Source of the DNA: Polydactylus sextarius
Lineage: Eukaryota > Chordata > Actinopteri > Polynemidae
Length of the DNA stretch: 64,000 nt
NCBI GenBank assembly: GCA_016801845.1
Contig: CM028908.1
Location: forward strand, 20,781,047 to 20,845,046
Direction of reading: 5' to 3'
Shown here in pieces: positions 1-11,960 of the stretch. The stretch's first letter is position 1; each line of letters starts with the position of its first letter. Both the position numbers and the translations under genes were made by a program. The notes under the pieces were generated by a model. It did no database searches and was not told the origin of the DNA. It saw only the letters and a list, made by a program, of their open reading frames with translations.

Positions 1-694
1 GCCTGCCCTTCACTGCTACAGCTAGTAAAAAACAACATACCTTATCTGTAGGTCACGCCTCTGCGAGCAGGGCCCTCTATGAAAACATTATCTCAGCTAG
101 CGCACAGATTATGGAGGTTTAACTCACAATCTCCCATCAGTGTCATGAAGCAAATCATAAACACTATGTAAATGTCCTGAATTTATGTGTAACGTGGGCT
201 GTTTTTTATCAGGTGATGTGACATTTATGAAGAGATGATGCGACCAAAACATGAGTGAAAGAAGTGTCTCTGTAAAAGTTTAGTTGAAACTGTAAACACG
301 TTGCATCTACACACTAGCTACCTTCACGGCCAACTATGTGACAAAAGAGCAAGTGTTCTGATTTTAAAAGGCAACCTTTCAAACATGTGGATGGCAACAA
401 GCCAGAAAAGATTCAGTTCAATATCACAAGAGCAATATCAAGGGAATTATTAACAGAGGGAAGCCAAGCCTACAATAAAGTCTAAGACTGTCAAGTTGAA
501 CATTAACTGATTATACACTGATGTTATTTATACACTGAGCAAACAGTTTGACACAAATCAAACCCAGTTTCCTTGTCAAGAGTATAGAAATAAAAACTTT
601 ACAGATTGTGTTTATTCTTTTAAACGTAATTTAAATGAAAAGTAAACTTGATATGACAAAGATATTTCTTATAGTATTGAGATTTAAGTCTTAC
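1..694 (-). other. frmd4b: frmd4b intron
   Basis: AT-rich sequence downstream (in gene direction) of the 23-nt microexon. I searched the minus strand for the next FERM segment, expected to continue after GDYT, and saw no candidate. Nothing else was recognised. Confidence 0.6.
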
Positions 695-717
695 CTGGTG
701 TAATCTCCTTTGGCCTC
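695..717 (-). CDS. frmd4b: frmd4b 23-nt microexon
   Basis: Minus-strand exon of only 23 nt between a pyrimidine-rich acceptor (ttttttaaag) and a consensus donor (gtaag). It encodes EAKGDYT plus two bases, the segment that follows the LAAFxLQ helix in FRMD4 proteins. The phase matches the preceding exon, which ends on a complete codon. Gene finders often miss exons this short. Confidence 0.8.
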
Positions 718-3128
718 CTTTAAAAAAAGGGGGAGAAATAATACAATTAGTACAAGTAATATAATTAAATACAATAGTTTACTAACCAGTATGCTAATGT
801 TAGCTACCTGCACTATAACGTTACACGATTAAACGTCAAACTTAACTACATATATCTATATTTATACATACATTACCTTGAAGGACAAACTCGTTTAGAG
901 GGCAAACTTAATCTAAAACAGGGTGAGGCTATTTAACAATGGCTCGACCGAAGCGACCACAACAGACAACTGTTTTCAAATGTTGCGTGTCCCCGAGCGT
1001 CTTCATTCACATTAAGGGGGGTCAGTGACAAAATCAGTGTGGAAAAAAGCCTGCGACAAACTCTTTCTTACCTGCAATGCGAATGCGGCTAACTTGAAAA
1101 CATTTGCACTCTCGACTTCGATGGTCTCCTGTTATTTAAAAAAAAAAAAAAGATATCAAATTACCCGTTTATATCTAAAAACATTTACACACAAAGTACA
1201 GCTTGACTGAAAACACTTGACTTAAGAGAAAATCTTCTCGTCCCGTACCTCGATCCCACCGTTACCGGCTGAACCACTACCGCAGAGACGGCACGATATT
1301 TAAAAAACTGTCCGAAAAAAGTCTGGTTTAATACTGTTGTGCGGCATCTAAGCTATCGTAATATTCTCTTTAACTTGACAAAAAGCACGCCGGAGCACAG
1401 AAAGCTTAAGTGAAGGTCCAGCTTGAGGTTATAACCCCCATCGGTAAAGTGGTACGGTCCGAAAGCAGGTTCAACAGTCTCCGTCTCCCATGGTGACCAG
1501 TCTGCTCTCCCCGCGCGAAAAAAACGGCACTCACTGAAACGTTTGATCACATGATGCATTCACGTGCTCCTCGTACAGTTCAATGACTTCATTCAAGCAC
1601 TACCTGCCCACTACTACACTAGTACACTTTTATTGATTAGATGGAATAGACTTTTATTTAACAAAGACACAGGAATGAAACAAAAAGTATAGTGGAAAGT
1701 TCACATTCATTCCCCGGATTTTAGTTACAGCTAGTTAATTAAATTTATGTGATTTTCCCTAATATATTTATGCACATTAATGGCAAGTGCTTGTAATTTC
1801 ACAATTTCATAATGTGCTGTGACTGCAGGTTAGGTCTTGGTTCAGTTTGAATGAATGCAAAACAACAACAAATCAAGTCGTGCATGACACTGATCTTAAC
1901 TTGTAGAACTTCCAACAGCACTTGAAAGCAGCATCCTGAGTAACTGAGGAGGTTTTTGTAAAATGCAAATATTGAGGGCGCATGTTGTTTACATGAACTT
2001 CAGGGGCACATATTACCACAATAAACATATTACATATTAACGTTGTACATGTACAACACTGCAGCATAAAGATATAAGAGGACATTGTATATTAAGTCAT
2101 AAAAACAAATAACTATAGGTTAAACAGTGGTCGTTTAAACAATTTATGTAAAAAAAAAAAATTGTGCCATGTAAACTAAGAGTTACAGACAAAGCTAATC
2201 CAGTACATGTGCAGCATATTGATCATGTGACTATACTACCACCAACCCCAAGCTAAGTAATGTGTCTAACCAACAAGACTTTAAGCTGACCAATATTTGG
2301 ATTCAGTGCCTTTTTTTAATCAGATAATCAAAGACTGTGATATGGAGCTACAAGACATGGCAAAGACATGCATTCAGAAAATTAATGTTAAAAACTACTT
2401 ACATTGAACACCAAACATTTGGCATTGAGGAAGAACAACTCAACTGTTGTGTTCTCTTTCAAGAAGGTGATCTTCTCAATATAAAACCTGTGAAGAGTTT
2501 CACAAATACAGTTCACTTGAATTTGAATGTTAGAAGTCACAACATTATTACTAATCTTCATCATGTGTAATTTACATCTGCTAGTGAGTCACTCAGCAGG
2601 ACTTTAACTGTGCTCCATTACTGCCACCTGCTGGCCAGGATAAGTGTTGGAGGCCATCGACCTTGAGGATTTTCACAACACCATCCAACATTTGGCACTC
2701 ACCTGACGAGGAACTTGAGTTCTAATGGTCCCGAGGTCTTGGAGAAGTCATGATCAAGGACTTTACGATCCAGCTGCAGCCAGTTGTTCTGACCACTGAG
2801 CAGCGATAAAAGATAAAAGAATGAATCATTTGCAATTTTTGTCTTGAAATAGTTTCTTATATTAGGGAATGTACTCACGTGTCATCTATGAAACACAATC
2901 CAAAATATTCCTTCTCCTTCAGATTAAAATGTGAGGCCACCAAATCTAACAGCTCACGGGACAACAGCTTGGGCTGGAGACATTCAAACAAACACAGGGG
3001 TCGAGTTTAGATCATTTGTAGTGGTCCACAAAACTTCTCACTGAAAAAACAAGACAAAGTACCTGCACCAGCAGCTCCAGATTCCTGCCATCGAGGAGGT
3101 GAATCTGACAAACACGGCCTTCGGTCAT
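695..3128 (-). CDS. frmd4b: FERM domain-containing protein 4B, 5' coding exons (partial)
   Basis: Scaffold protein of the FRMD4/GRSP1 family, which in other vertebrates acts at cell junctions through cytohesin/Par complexes. Six minus-strand exons join in phase: 3063-3128 (ATG at 3128, MTEGRVCQIHLLDG), 2879-2973 (PKLLSRELLDLVASHF, then NLKEKEYFG), 2703-2795 (NWLQLDRKVLDHDF), 2403-2487 (FYIEKITFLKENTTVELFF), 1072-1128 (ETIEVES, then FKLAAFALQ) and 695-717 (EAKGDYT). Each has an AG acceptor and GT donor, and the phases agree, giving 139 codons plus 2 bases. This covers the first FERM lobe and the start of the second. The next exon would lie left of position 1. frmd4b is preferred over frmd4a because FRMD4B is MITF's neighbour in vertebrates and is divergent from it, as here. 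Family assignment is firm; the 4B paralogue call is inferred from synteny. Confidence 0.92.
1129..2402 (-). other. frmd4b: frmd4b intron
   Basis: Intron between the exons ending at 2403 and starting at 1128. AT-rich, with no coding signal that fits the FERM reading frame. The minus-strand open frame at 1353-1559 has no family resemblance. Confidence 0.7.
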
Positions 3129-6100
3129 CTAGAGGTTTTTTTTAAAAAAAAGCCCATATGAGACATGTTAACTATTGCAAGAATCAAAGCACATTGACTC
3201 CACCTCTACTTTTACAGATGTCCTTCTTTTATTTTAGCCTCGAGGTAAAATGGCCACATCTTTTGCAGGTGGAATTGTGACTCATCTCAATGTCACGTTT
3301 TCTTTGTGCTGAATGAATAGGTAAGAGGAGCCACTGGGCAAGAGTCCATAGAGAACACATGCTCTAAAAGATCAAAGTCAGTGCAAGATCATCATCTTTT
3401 GATTTTTTTTTTTCTTCTGTGTGTGTGTGTGTTTTTAAAGTGCAGTGGAGGCATTTCAGCCATTAATCAACTCTTTATAAGTCCACCACGATATCTAAAC
3501 AAAGAGCCTGAGCTGCTTTTGTCATCAGGTTCCATGTACAGTTCACTATTGTTTTTTTCATCCATATCCTCATTTCATATCCTTCCTCTGCATCACCACT
3601 GGTCTAATGAAAATCCTTGAAATGTCATCATGGCACGTTTTCCTGTCTTGTAAGGCAACACACTTACTATAAGACAATGAGGTCCCACTGCATAGTTTAA
3701 TTGAATTTCCACTCTATTGTTAAAGATGAATAGTAATAACAATCAGTCTGTTGCAGTCAGCAGAACTGCCTTTTATACAGAACAAGGCGGGAATATTATT
3801 GTGTGATGATGAATAATATCCAAGTCAGTGGATATTTCACATTTCAATGTCTTAAGCTGTTGCCAGTATTTAAGTGCAGATTCTGGTGACATTGTGTTTA
3901 TATTATATTTTAAAGTCATGGTGTTAATTTCAGAAATACATGACTTTGCTGCCAACTAGAGGCATCAACAAAAAAGATCCTAGCTCTAACCCTAACCATG
4001 CAGTCATTATCAGGAGATACAAAGTGGTTTTAATGTATTAAAAGTTGCAGCTCTTATGCTATACTATGATAGGTCCTTTGGGTGTTCATATTACAGTAGC
4101 ACCAACAGCATCTCACAACTGTTTAATCTTACAAATACTAGGCTTCATCGCCAAATATTCATGTTGCTGTTGACTTTGACGCTGTTTTGCTGCCCAGGAA
4201 TGTGTCCTGGACGTCTTTTATTCCTGTAACTTCAATGAAAAACATGTGGCGTCCAACTGCCTGGCTTCTGTGGTGGAAAGTGAGGGCGATTTTGACGTCC
4301 AGCGTGACCGCAAGGGTGGGAAGACACTCTCTGGCGTGGTGTTAAAGCCTCAGTTTGCCAGGACATATTGTTCTCGGCACCACAACAGAGTTGTCATTTT
4401 CCTTTTTTTATACAGTGTGAGCTACTTTTCCACTTTGTTGTTTTTCCACACCCTGAACCTCAGTGAGATGTGCAGCTCTGTGGGCAGAATTCACTACTCA
4501 ACAAAAGGTTTCGTTTTCAGACACGCTAACTCTGTAATATGCTATCCTCTGCTCTAAAGCCCTGGATTTCAGTGCCATGACCCACTCCTTCTACTGTGTG
4601 TCTGAATGTGTTGAGCTGCACAGCAGGGACAGTTTAAAAGCTTCATATCTCAGTGGACCAGAGGAGGCAAGTCATTTGTTCTGATAGAAAAAGATGATCG
4701 TGCCTCATAATTACATGCAGTATGTTTCATACTCTAATCAGGGATTAATCACCATAGTAACCCTTTCATATATTGTCAAGGCTGTCCAAGGCACAAGAGT
4801 CCATCTATCAATGCTGTATTGTTGTTAGTCAGTGACATCAAAACATCTAGAAATGGACAAAGGCCTTTAGTCAACAGTCTGACTACGAGCTTAGAGACAG
4901 CGACTTGAGTTTACTTTTAAAATCAGAAATCCTTAACTCACTTTCCTTCCTAACCCACTAACAAAGAGTTAATAAAATAATATATGTATTGTGAAAAATG
5001 TATTCCTTTATATCCTTGCTTTTCTCCAAAAAGAGATTTTTTTTTTTTGACAAAAACTGCTATGAGTTCAGTAAAAGAGAGGACCTACGCTTCAGAGCGA
5101 GGTCTCTGGTGATAAAAAGAAGAGGTCACTACAATGTCAGGGAGGTCGTCCCCCTGCAGCCCTGTCATTACAGGGCAGGCAGCTCCATGGTGCTCTATTC
5201 ACACGACCCTCACCCACTGACCTGAGCCAGGGCCCACCCTGCGGCTTTGATCAGGTCTACGACCCACCACTTCACCTCTTAACCTCAGGAAACCATGACT
5301 CTGGTTGGGCTGTACCAGGACACTGCATTGGAAAGTAGCTAAAACTCTGTATTTAGGTACTATTGTAATGCTTCTGACAGATATATTGCATTATATACAC
5401 AACGTTATTCCTAGTCACTTTTCAGAGGAAAAATCAATTCCATCCTAACCAACTACAACATTAAAATATTCCTAATTTTACATTATTATACTTACACAGG
5501 TAGTTTGGGATTGTTTGTTCTTTAGGCTTTCATCCATACAACATAGTGACTAAAAGCATCAAATCAACCACTGATGGCACTGCTGTATGGCCTCAGTGTG
5601 CCACAGAACATTAGGATCTGTCACAGACTACACCCGCCTGAGCTCCTTCAACTGTCTTAAAGTATCTTGTGTTACAACAAATCATCTCTTCGCTGCAGCT
5701 GGTGTAACCATCACTACCTTCACATCTGTCCATTATCACATATTTGAGTTTATTGAGCTTATAGATATTTACTGCATAAAGCAGCTGTCTCATCCACATT
5801 TGTGTGATTTCTCCAACTGAATAGATTAGTTTTAATAGAAAAGTAAATAAAAGAGAAAAAACTTCCTTGTTACTAAAACTGATTCAGAGGAACAATTTCA
5901 CCATTAACAATGAAAATGAAATAATCCAATAAATGCATAATTATAATAATAACATTTCCCTCTCATTTTGTCTTAATGTCTGGTGCTTTTGTACTTTGGT
6001 AAAAACATAGGTGAAAAAAGAAAAAGAAAAAGAAAAAGAAGCAGGATTTTCACTTGTGAGAGTCATTTTGATAAAGTGCTATGTTTTCATTTACAGTAAA

Positions 6101-6818
6101 TGTTCTGGATGCTTTTTTTCCGGTATCAATACGTGACAAACGATGCTGCGGGGGATTATCATAGTTCCTGTAGTTTCTCATAAATTAAAGGGATTTGATA
6201 CCTGAGAAGCCGTTCAAAGAGAAAACAAGAAACTTAGCAGAGCATCAGGTGTTTTATGCTGTTTCTAAAGGCACCGAAGAGGGAAATTTGTTTTGGCTTC
6301 TGTGCCTCAGAATACTCATATCTAAATGAAACTGAGAGTGAACTACTTTACTCACCAGTAACCTGTTCTGCAAAACATGACTCAAAAATAAATCTTCCCA
6401 TAGCAGCATGCTGGGAAAAAAGTTTACACAAATAGCAAGTGAATTGGAAGCATCACCCATACAGACAGCGCTCAGGTGTGTCCAGCAACAGTGCATTTCA
6501 AAGACTACTTTGAAAGTTGTGCTCTTCAGCCAGACAGTGAGATCAAACAGCTGGACATGCTGCTTTCTAATGACTGCCATGTGTGCCACAAAAGAGACTC
6601 TTGTTAAAAAACAGGCTTTGTGACTCACCGAGAGGCAGGCAAACTCTTCACAGACACACAAATAAACACAGGCATACACTAATGAGCCACGCCGGAGAAA
6701 AGTACTCACTCACTTCAGCTGAGATTTTGGATAATATAAAACATAAAAGCTCAATCAGATAGATTAATCTCTGTGATTCAGTCATTTATAGCTCCCACTT
6801 CGAGAGGGACGGTCCTAC
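3129..6818 (-). other. frmd4b: frmd4b intron, no recognisable genes
   Basis: Sequence between the MTEGR exon (acceptor ctag immediately before the ATG at 3128) and the upstream N-terminal exon. It contains a short A-rich (AAAAAG)n run near 6017-6041 and several chance open frames without splice logic or family motifs. Confidence 0.6.
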
Positions 6819-6980
6819 CTGGTAACATTTTCCAATCCTGAACCAGGCTTCTAGAAAGCGTCTGCATGGCATCAGCCCGCGGTTGTACCAACTCCTCAGG
6901 GTCTGATGTGCCAGGCTCCAGACGAGCTGGCTCCCCGATGTCACCAGGTCTTCCATTCCACGTATGATGCGCACGGCCAT
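6819..6980 (-). CDS. frmd4b: frmd4b alternative N-terminal coding exon (candidate)
   Basis: A 162-nt minus-strand segment starts at an ATG in good Kozak context (cagccATGGCC at 6980). It stays open for 54 codons and ends at a consensus donor (CCAG|gtagga) on a codon boundary. The next exon begins exactly with ATG ACC at 3128, also phase 0, so splicing gives KCYQ-MTEGRVCQ. The peptide starts MAVRIIRGMEDLVTSGSQLV and is rich in Trp and Arg. Human FRMD4A and FRMD4B both have isoforms with extra residues before MTEGR, which supports an alternative N-terminus. I do not recognise the peptide itself, and no clear acceptor or TATA box lies upstream, so its own promoter is uncertain. Confidence 0.6.
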
Positions 6981-9900
6981 GGCTGAGTGCCTTTTTCTAC
7001 TCCTACTGCTGAGACCTCACGTTGTCAGACCCAAGAGAAGAGCCGATCTGCTGATGACCGCTTTGTTTTGCTTCAGAGCAACAAGCTGAAAAGGAGCATC
7101 TACGCTCCGGCATGCACACAAACACACACATACACACACACGTTCTACTATGTCTCCCCAGCTGATGTAATGTCAGTGAGAGTCGGCGCTCTGGAGAGGC
7201 TGGAGCAGAGCAGTGAGCCTCAGGCTTGGTCCTGGGCCCTGGTCCAAAACACTGCCTCATAGAGCGCAGGGGAGGGCAAGGCAGAACCACTAGGCCCCTG
7301 CTGCAGAGGCTCCAACTCCCTTCCTCATAAACACACTTGTATGGCATACAAACACAACGCACACAGAAACAAACTCCGGCTGGATGCACAACCTCTAAAG
7401 TCATAAATACTTTGCAGCAAGATAATGAGTGAGAATGTTTTGTTTAGATCTCTCCTCTGTAGAATAAGGATCATAAAATGAAATTGCACTCAAATATTCA
7501 AAGGTTCAGTTATGCAGTTAATTGCAGAATATATTTCAATATCATTGTCTGAAAAAGGGTGTGGGAACAGCCTGACACTTTGTCTGCGATGTGGGAGCAA
7601 TTTCCTGAGGAGACTAGACATCCCCGCCCATTATATTCTGCAGGAACACTAAAAATAATTGGTCCTGTTTGGATCAGCAGGGACGGTCCAACTGACAGGG
7701 TAAAGCCAAAAGTGAAAGTGCGTGGAAAAAGCATTTAGAGAGGCTTTGATGTAAAAACACAGACGTAAAAAGTGGCCCATGACTCACTACCAGACGTCTT
7801 CCTTTGTGCAGCTGCCTTCAATAAAGCAAAAGTCACACACAGGCTGTACACCTGACTCAGATAAACAAGGGAGGAAGAACGGCAGCAGAGGAGGAGATGA
7901 GATGGAACAGCTCTCTGCTGCGACGTGTTGAAGTTCATCTGGAAACAATATCGGCCTGCTTGTTTATGTGACCCCAGTTTCCAAGAACGCTTAAGTGTCC
8001 ACAGTCAACATGGTGCCGTTTCATTACACGTGATCAACATAACTGTCTCAGAGTGGGAACACTAAATCTGCCCTCATAATGCAGAGGGAGGATTTAGACT
8101 GAAAGGATAACAAGCAAACATGTTACTGAAAATGTCCCATTAATAATTTCCAAAATCAAAGCAGAGCAAATGAGTAAAGCTGTTTCCTGCCTCATCTGTT
8201 GTTATTAAAGAGGTCGGTGTGGATGCTCAGACAGACTGTTAGTCACTTACAGTGTACTCAGTCACCCCATATTAAACAAACAAATACCCCCCCCCATCTC
8301 ATTAGTCATGCATGTAATTGCTTGCAGTGTGTGCATTTGCATGCAAGTTAGACTGAGCGTGGATTTGCTCTGAAGCAAATATAACGGAAATGAACATATC
8401 AATTACTGCACCCAGACAGGCAGTGAACTGGCAACAGTAAGCAGTGGCAGGCAGCTGTGACATCACGCTTTCATAGAAAATTAGATTATCGGCAATGAAT
8501 GTAAGTCTTCATAAACAGTGGCACAAACACAGCATGTATTATACTTGTAAAGCAATAGATGAGCATTTTAGGATGTTCATCCCAGGTTTTTAATCGTGTG
8601 TTACATGAAAAGATCAATATCGTTCTCATCTGTCCAACATACACGAGTCCAATGAACTATTTGTGCACAGTCACCATCAAGGTCACTATCGACTCCCTAC
8701 AAGCTCACAGTGATCTTAAACTTCAACCATTAAAATTTCAATCAATTCATTCTTGAGTTCAGCGTTTTTGCCAAATTTGAGAGGATTCCCTCATTCTTGA
8801 GGGAATCATATTCACCAGAATGAGGGAGACGAACTGACGATATGAATTCTTCTGTCCACTGCTTCTCCTACTGTCTCCGGTGTAGAGGCACAACAAAAAA
8901 GACAAATAATATTGTAATTGCTGAGTTTTAGAAGTGTTGGTTTGGTGAATTTGGCTGGCTCAGTGTTTCCACTACTTAAAGTTTATATAAACTAACCAAA
9001 CACCATGCCGGATGAAGCTTCATATTTATCACACAGACATAAGAGTTGTATCAATCCTTTCATCTAACTCCTGCCAAGAAAGGAAAACAATGGAAAATCC
9101 AAACCAGATTCTCAATGTTTACCAGTGAATTTCCTAAAATCCTCTTCTTTCAACAACAGAAGACTTTATCAATTTTAACAGACACAGGAGCCAACTGGGA
9201 AGAAATTCAACTAATGTATATGCATTAATGTACAGAGGTAAACTAATAAAATGAAGACACAGCAAATGTGCTGTTACTGTATTGAGAGCAGTTCCAGGGA
9301 GACAGCTTCATTCTTCTCCTGTCATATCTGGATGCTGTAATACACCGTTGCAACAACCAGATGTATCTATTTCTGGAAAGTCTGATTCGTCATCAGAGAG
9401 TCATTTAAAGGTATGGATGCAAACCACAATGAACACAGACAGACATGCGAGGCCACAGCTGTCCGGAGCAACAGCAGGCAAACACAACCAAACATATGGT
9501 GGACACAAGCTGCTGATGAACACACACGATCGCCACATGTGTAAAGTAGAGCAATGCATTCTGGTCCACATAATGTTGATGTTAATGATAATACGTGGGC
9601 TGCAGGCTTTGAGATGCATGGGCAAGCACATATTTCTGATTATTATTATTATTCAAAAACAAAAGTTTCTATTTTCACCACAGATGATTTTTTTTACAAA
9701 GAGCCTTCAATGTGTTTAACAGGTTACGACAGAGTAGATCAATGTGCTGAAAAGAAAGAAAAGGTCATGTAGATTCATAAATATACAAAAAAACATCGAC
9801 TTTTCTTTGAAGACTGCAAGACAAAACCATATCTAATAGCTTAAAATAGTCTACTCAGTGTAGTCAGTAGTGGTTATTTTTCAAAACTAATGCATGTATG

Positions 9901-11429
9901 TACTGGGTCGCCAGAGAGTCATGTACTCGCACACTGCTTGTGAAAACACACAGAACACACACACACACACAGAACGCCTGCAGGCAGCAGATAATCCCAG
10001 CTGATATCCACGTTTCATAATGGGGTTTTGGTGAGGCGAAGATGTAGGAAGAGGAGACGACCTCGGTGAGAAGCAGTCTGTGGGAGTCTCAGCTCAGAGA
10101 GTGTATCCCAGGGGAAAGAGGGAATTTACCGTCTGCACTAAAACTCAGACGCACAATATGCAGCCTATCTGATCCTCCAGTGTCTGTGTCTCAGTGGTCT
10201 GTATAAAAACATACAGCACCTCTCACAAATAATAGACTGTGTATATAACATTAACATGCGTATTTTCTCACGAACTGATTTTTTTGGCCACATGGGGGCA
10301 GTGGAACAAATGTAAACACGACATCTGACAAATTATCGCTGCTGTTTATTTTAACATCCAACACGCCCGTAGCAACAGTCCTCATTAAAATAACACTGTT
10401 TGCATGTTGGTTAGTCGTTATTGTTCTTAAAATTATGAGTTCTTCAATCTTTCTTTATATAACTTGTGGATTTTCATGTAAGAACCAGAAAACATTTATA
10501 GCTTCAGCAGAAGTATGAGTTTACATCCAGTAGATAAACGTCCTATATTCAATTTCTTTTTGTTTGTTTACTTTTACTTTGGTTTCTACCAACTTTGTTT
10601 GATGGATCTGGTTTACAGGCAAGTTGCTATATTTGGCTGTCTGGTGTTGGAGATGTATTATGACAGTGAGTTTATTTTTGGAATTTCCCTCTTTGCTGTG
10701 TCTGGAAACAGTGACACAAAACAGTAAAGTTGTGGCCCATTAAAAAAAAAACATGAAAGATGCTCCATAAAAATGAGGGGAATTTTAGACATCAAGTACA
10801 CTACAACTACAAGTGACCTCTTTTACACATTGTTAATATAAAAATATATTGATTGCAGTGGCTTTAAAGCTTGTTTATTAAATAACCAAGTCAATAACTT
10901 CAAAATTAGATTTGCTCTCCTCTGGACTGAAATCAAAATGACAGTTTCACACTCACATGCTCTTTACTCTGAAGCCAAACAAGCTGCAGTTTTAGAAAAC
11001 AGAGTATAGTGCATGTCAAATATAACTTTTTTTTCTCGAAATAATATCTTTTCATCAGAATGATCTACATAACTGTTGTTCATCTCTCCCTGGCGCCAGC
11101 CTGGCACCACGGCTGTAAACAACATGACCTCACACCACGGTCCATCAGCCCGGTCATCCTCTCTGATGTCACTCCATTTTACTACACAAGTCACAAGACT
11201 CTGCTCACTTACAGGCTCCCTCTTTTCAAGCTGTTGTTATCCTTTCTCCCTAAGGGGCAGAGCACAATCAATTGTTGTGGCAGTGTAACGGTGCTGACAT
11301 GTTTAGTGTTCACGCTGCAATGCCTCTCTAAAGCCAGCAGATGGGGAAATCGAGTGACACACAACCCCTTGAGATAGGAAAGAAAGAAATATATTTAGTG
11401 CTGGAAATTCAGTGATAAATGATGCTGAC

Positions 11430-11960
11430 TGGAGGCTTTTCCCATTACCTTTATCCCAATGCCATGTCCTTTCTACCAATATAAGGGCCCCATTTCACTT
11501 GTAATGCCTGGATTGAATGTTTAATAAGAATACAGACAGACAGGCTGTTACAATTTAGCCTGCTGCGATGTTCAGTCCCAGAAGTTCAGTATTAATAGGA
11601 CTGAATCTGTTGAGAATACAAGACGGGGACATGTTCGGGGCAGCCGCGGTGCCAAGATCATCACAGTTCCCTATCCTCAGGCTTATTTCAACATGGGATG
11701 GCAATTACCATGTACAGTAAGTGGTAGATTAATTGTCTAAAAAGGGGAAGGCCTGCGAGTGAATGTGACAGAGCCTGAGTGGGGCAGGCAAACAGCTGTC
11801 ACCCACACGGGCCTACAGCTGACAAGCTATACCACATACTGAGACTGCAGCTGACACGATGAATGGAAGACATCATGCGCAGTGTGCACGACACACGCGC
11901 ATATGCAACATAGTTAATGTCTGGTCATAATGTCTTTGCCTCACAGGACCCTGGCCACAC
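11430..11960. promoter_or_regulatory. possible conserved noncoding element in frmd4b intron
   Basis: About 500 bp of balanced composition with no simple repeats, in contrast to the surrounding AT-rich intron, and no open frame consistent with an exon. It includes several TTAAT/ATTA cores and CAGCTG E-boxes. Conservation cannot be tested from one sequence, so this is a weak call. Confidence 0.25.

Noticed and set aside
6254..6709. 151-codon minus-strand open frame
   Set aside because: Lies in the frmd4b intron, Cys/Val-rich without family motif, not in phase with flanking exons and without convincing splice sites.
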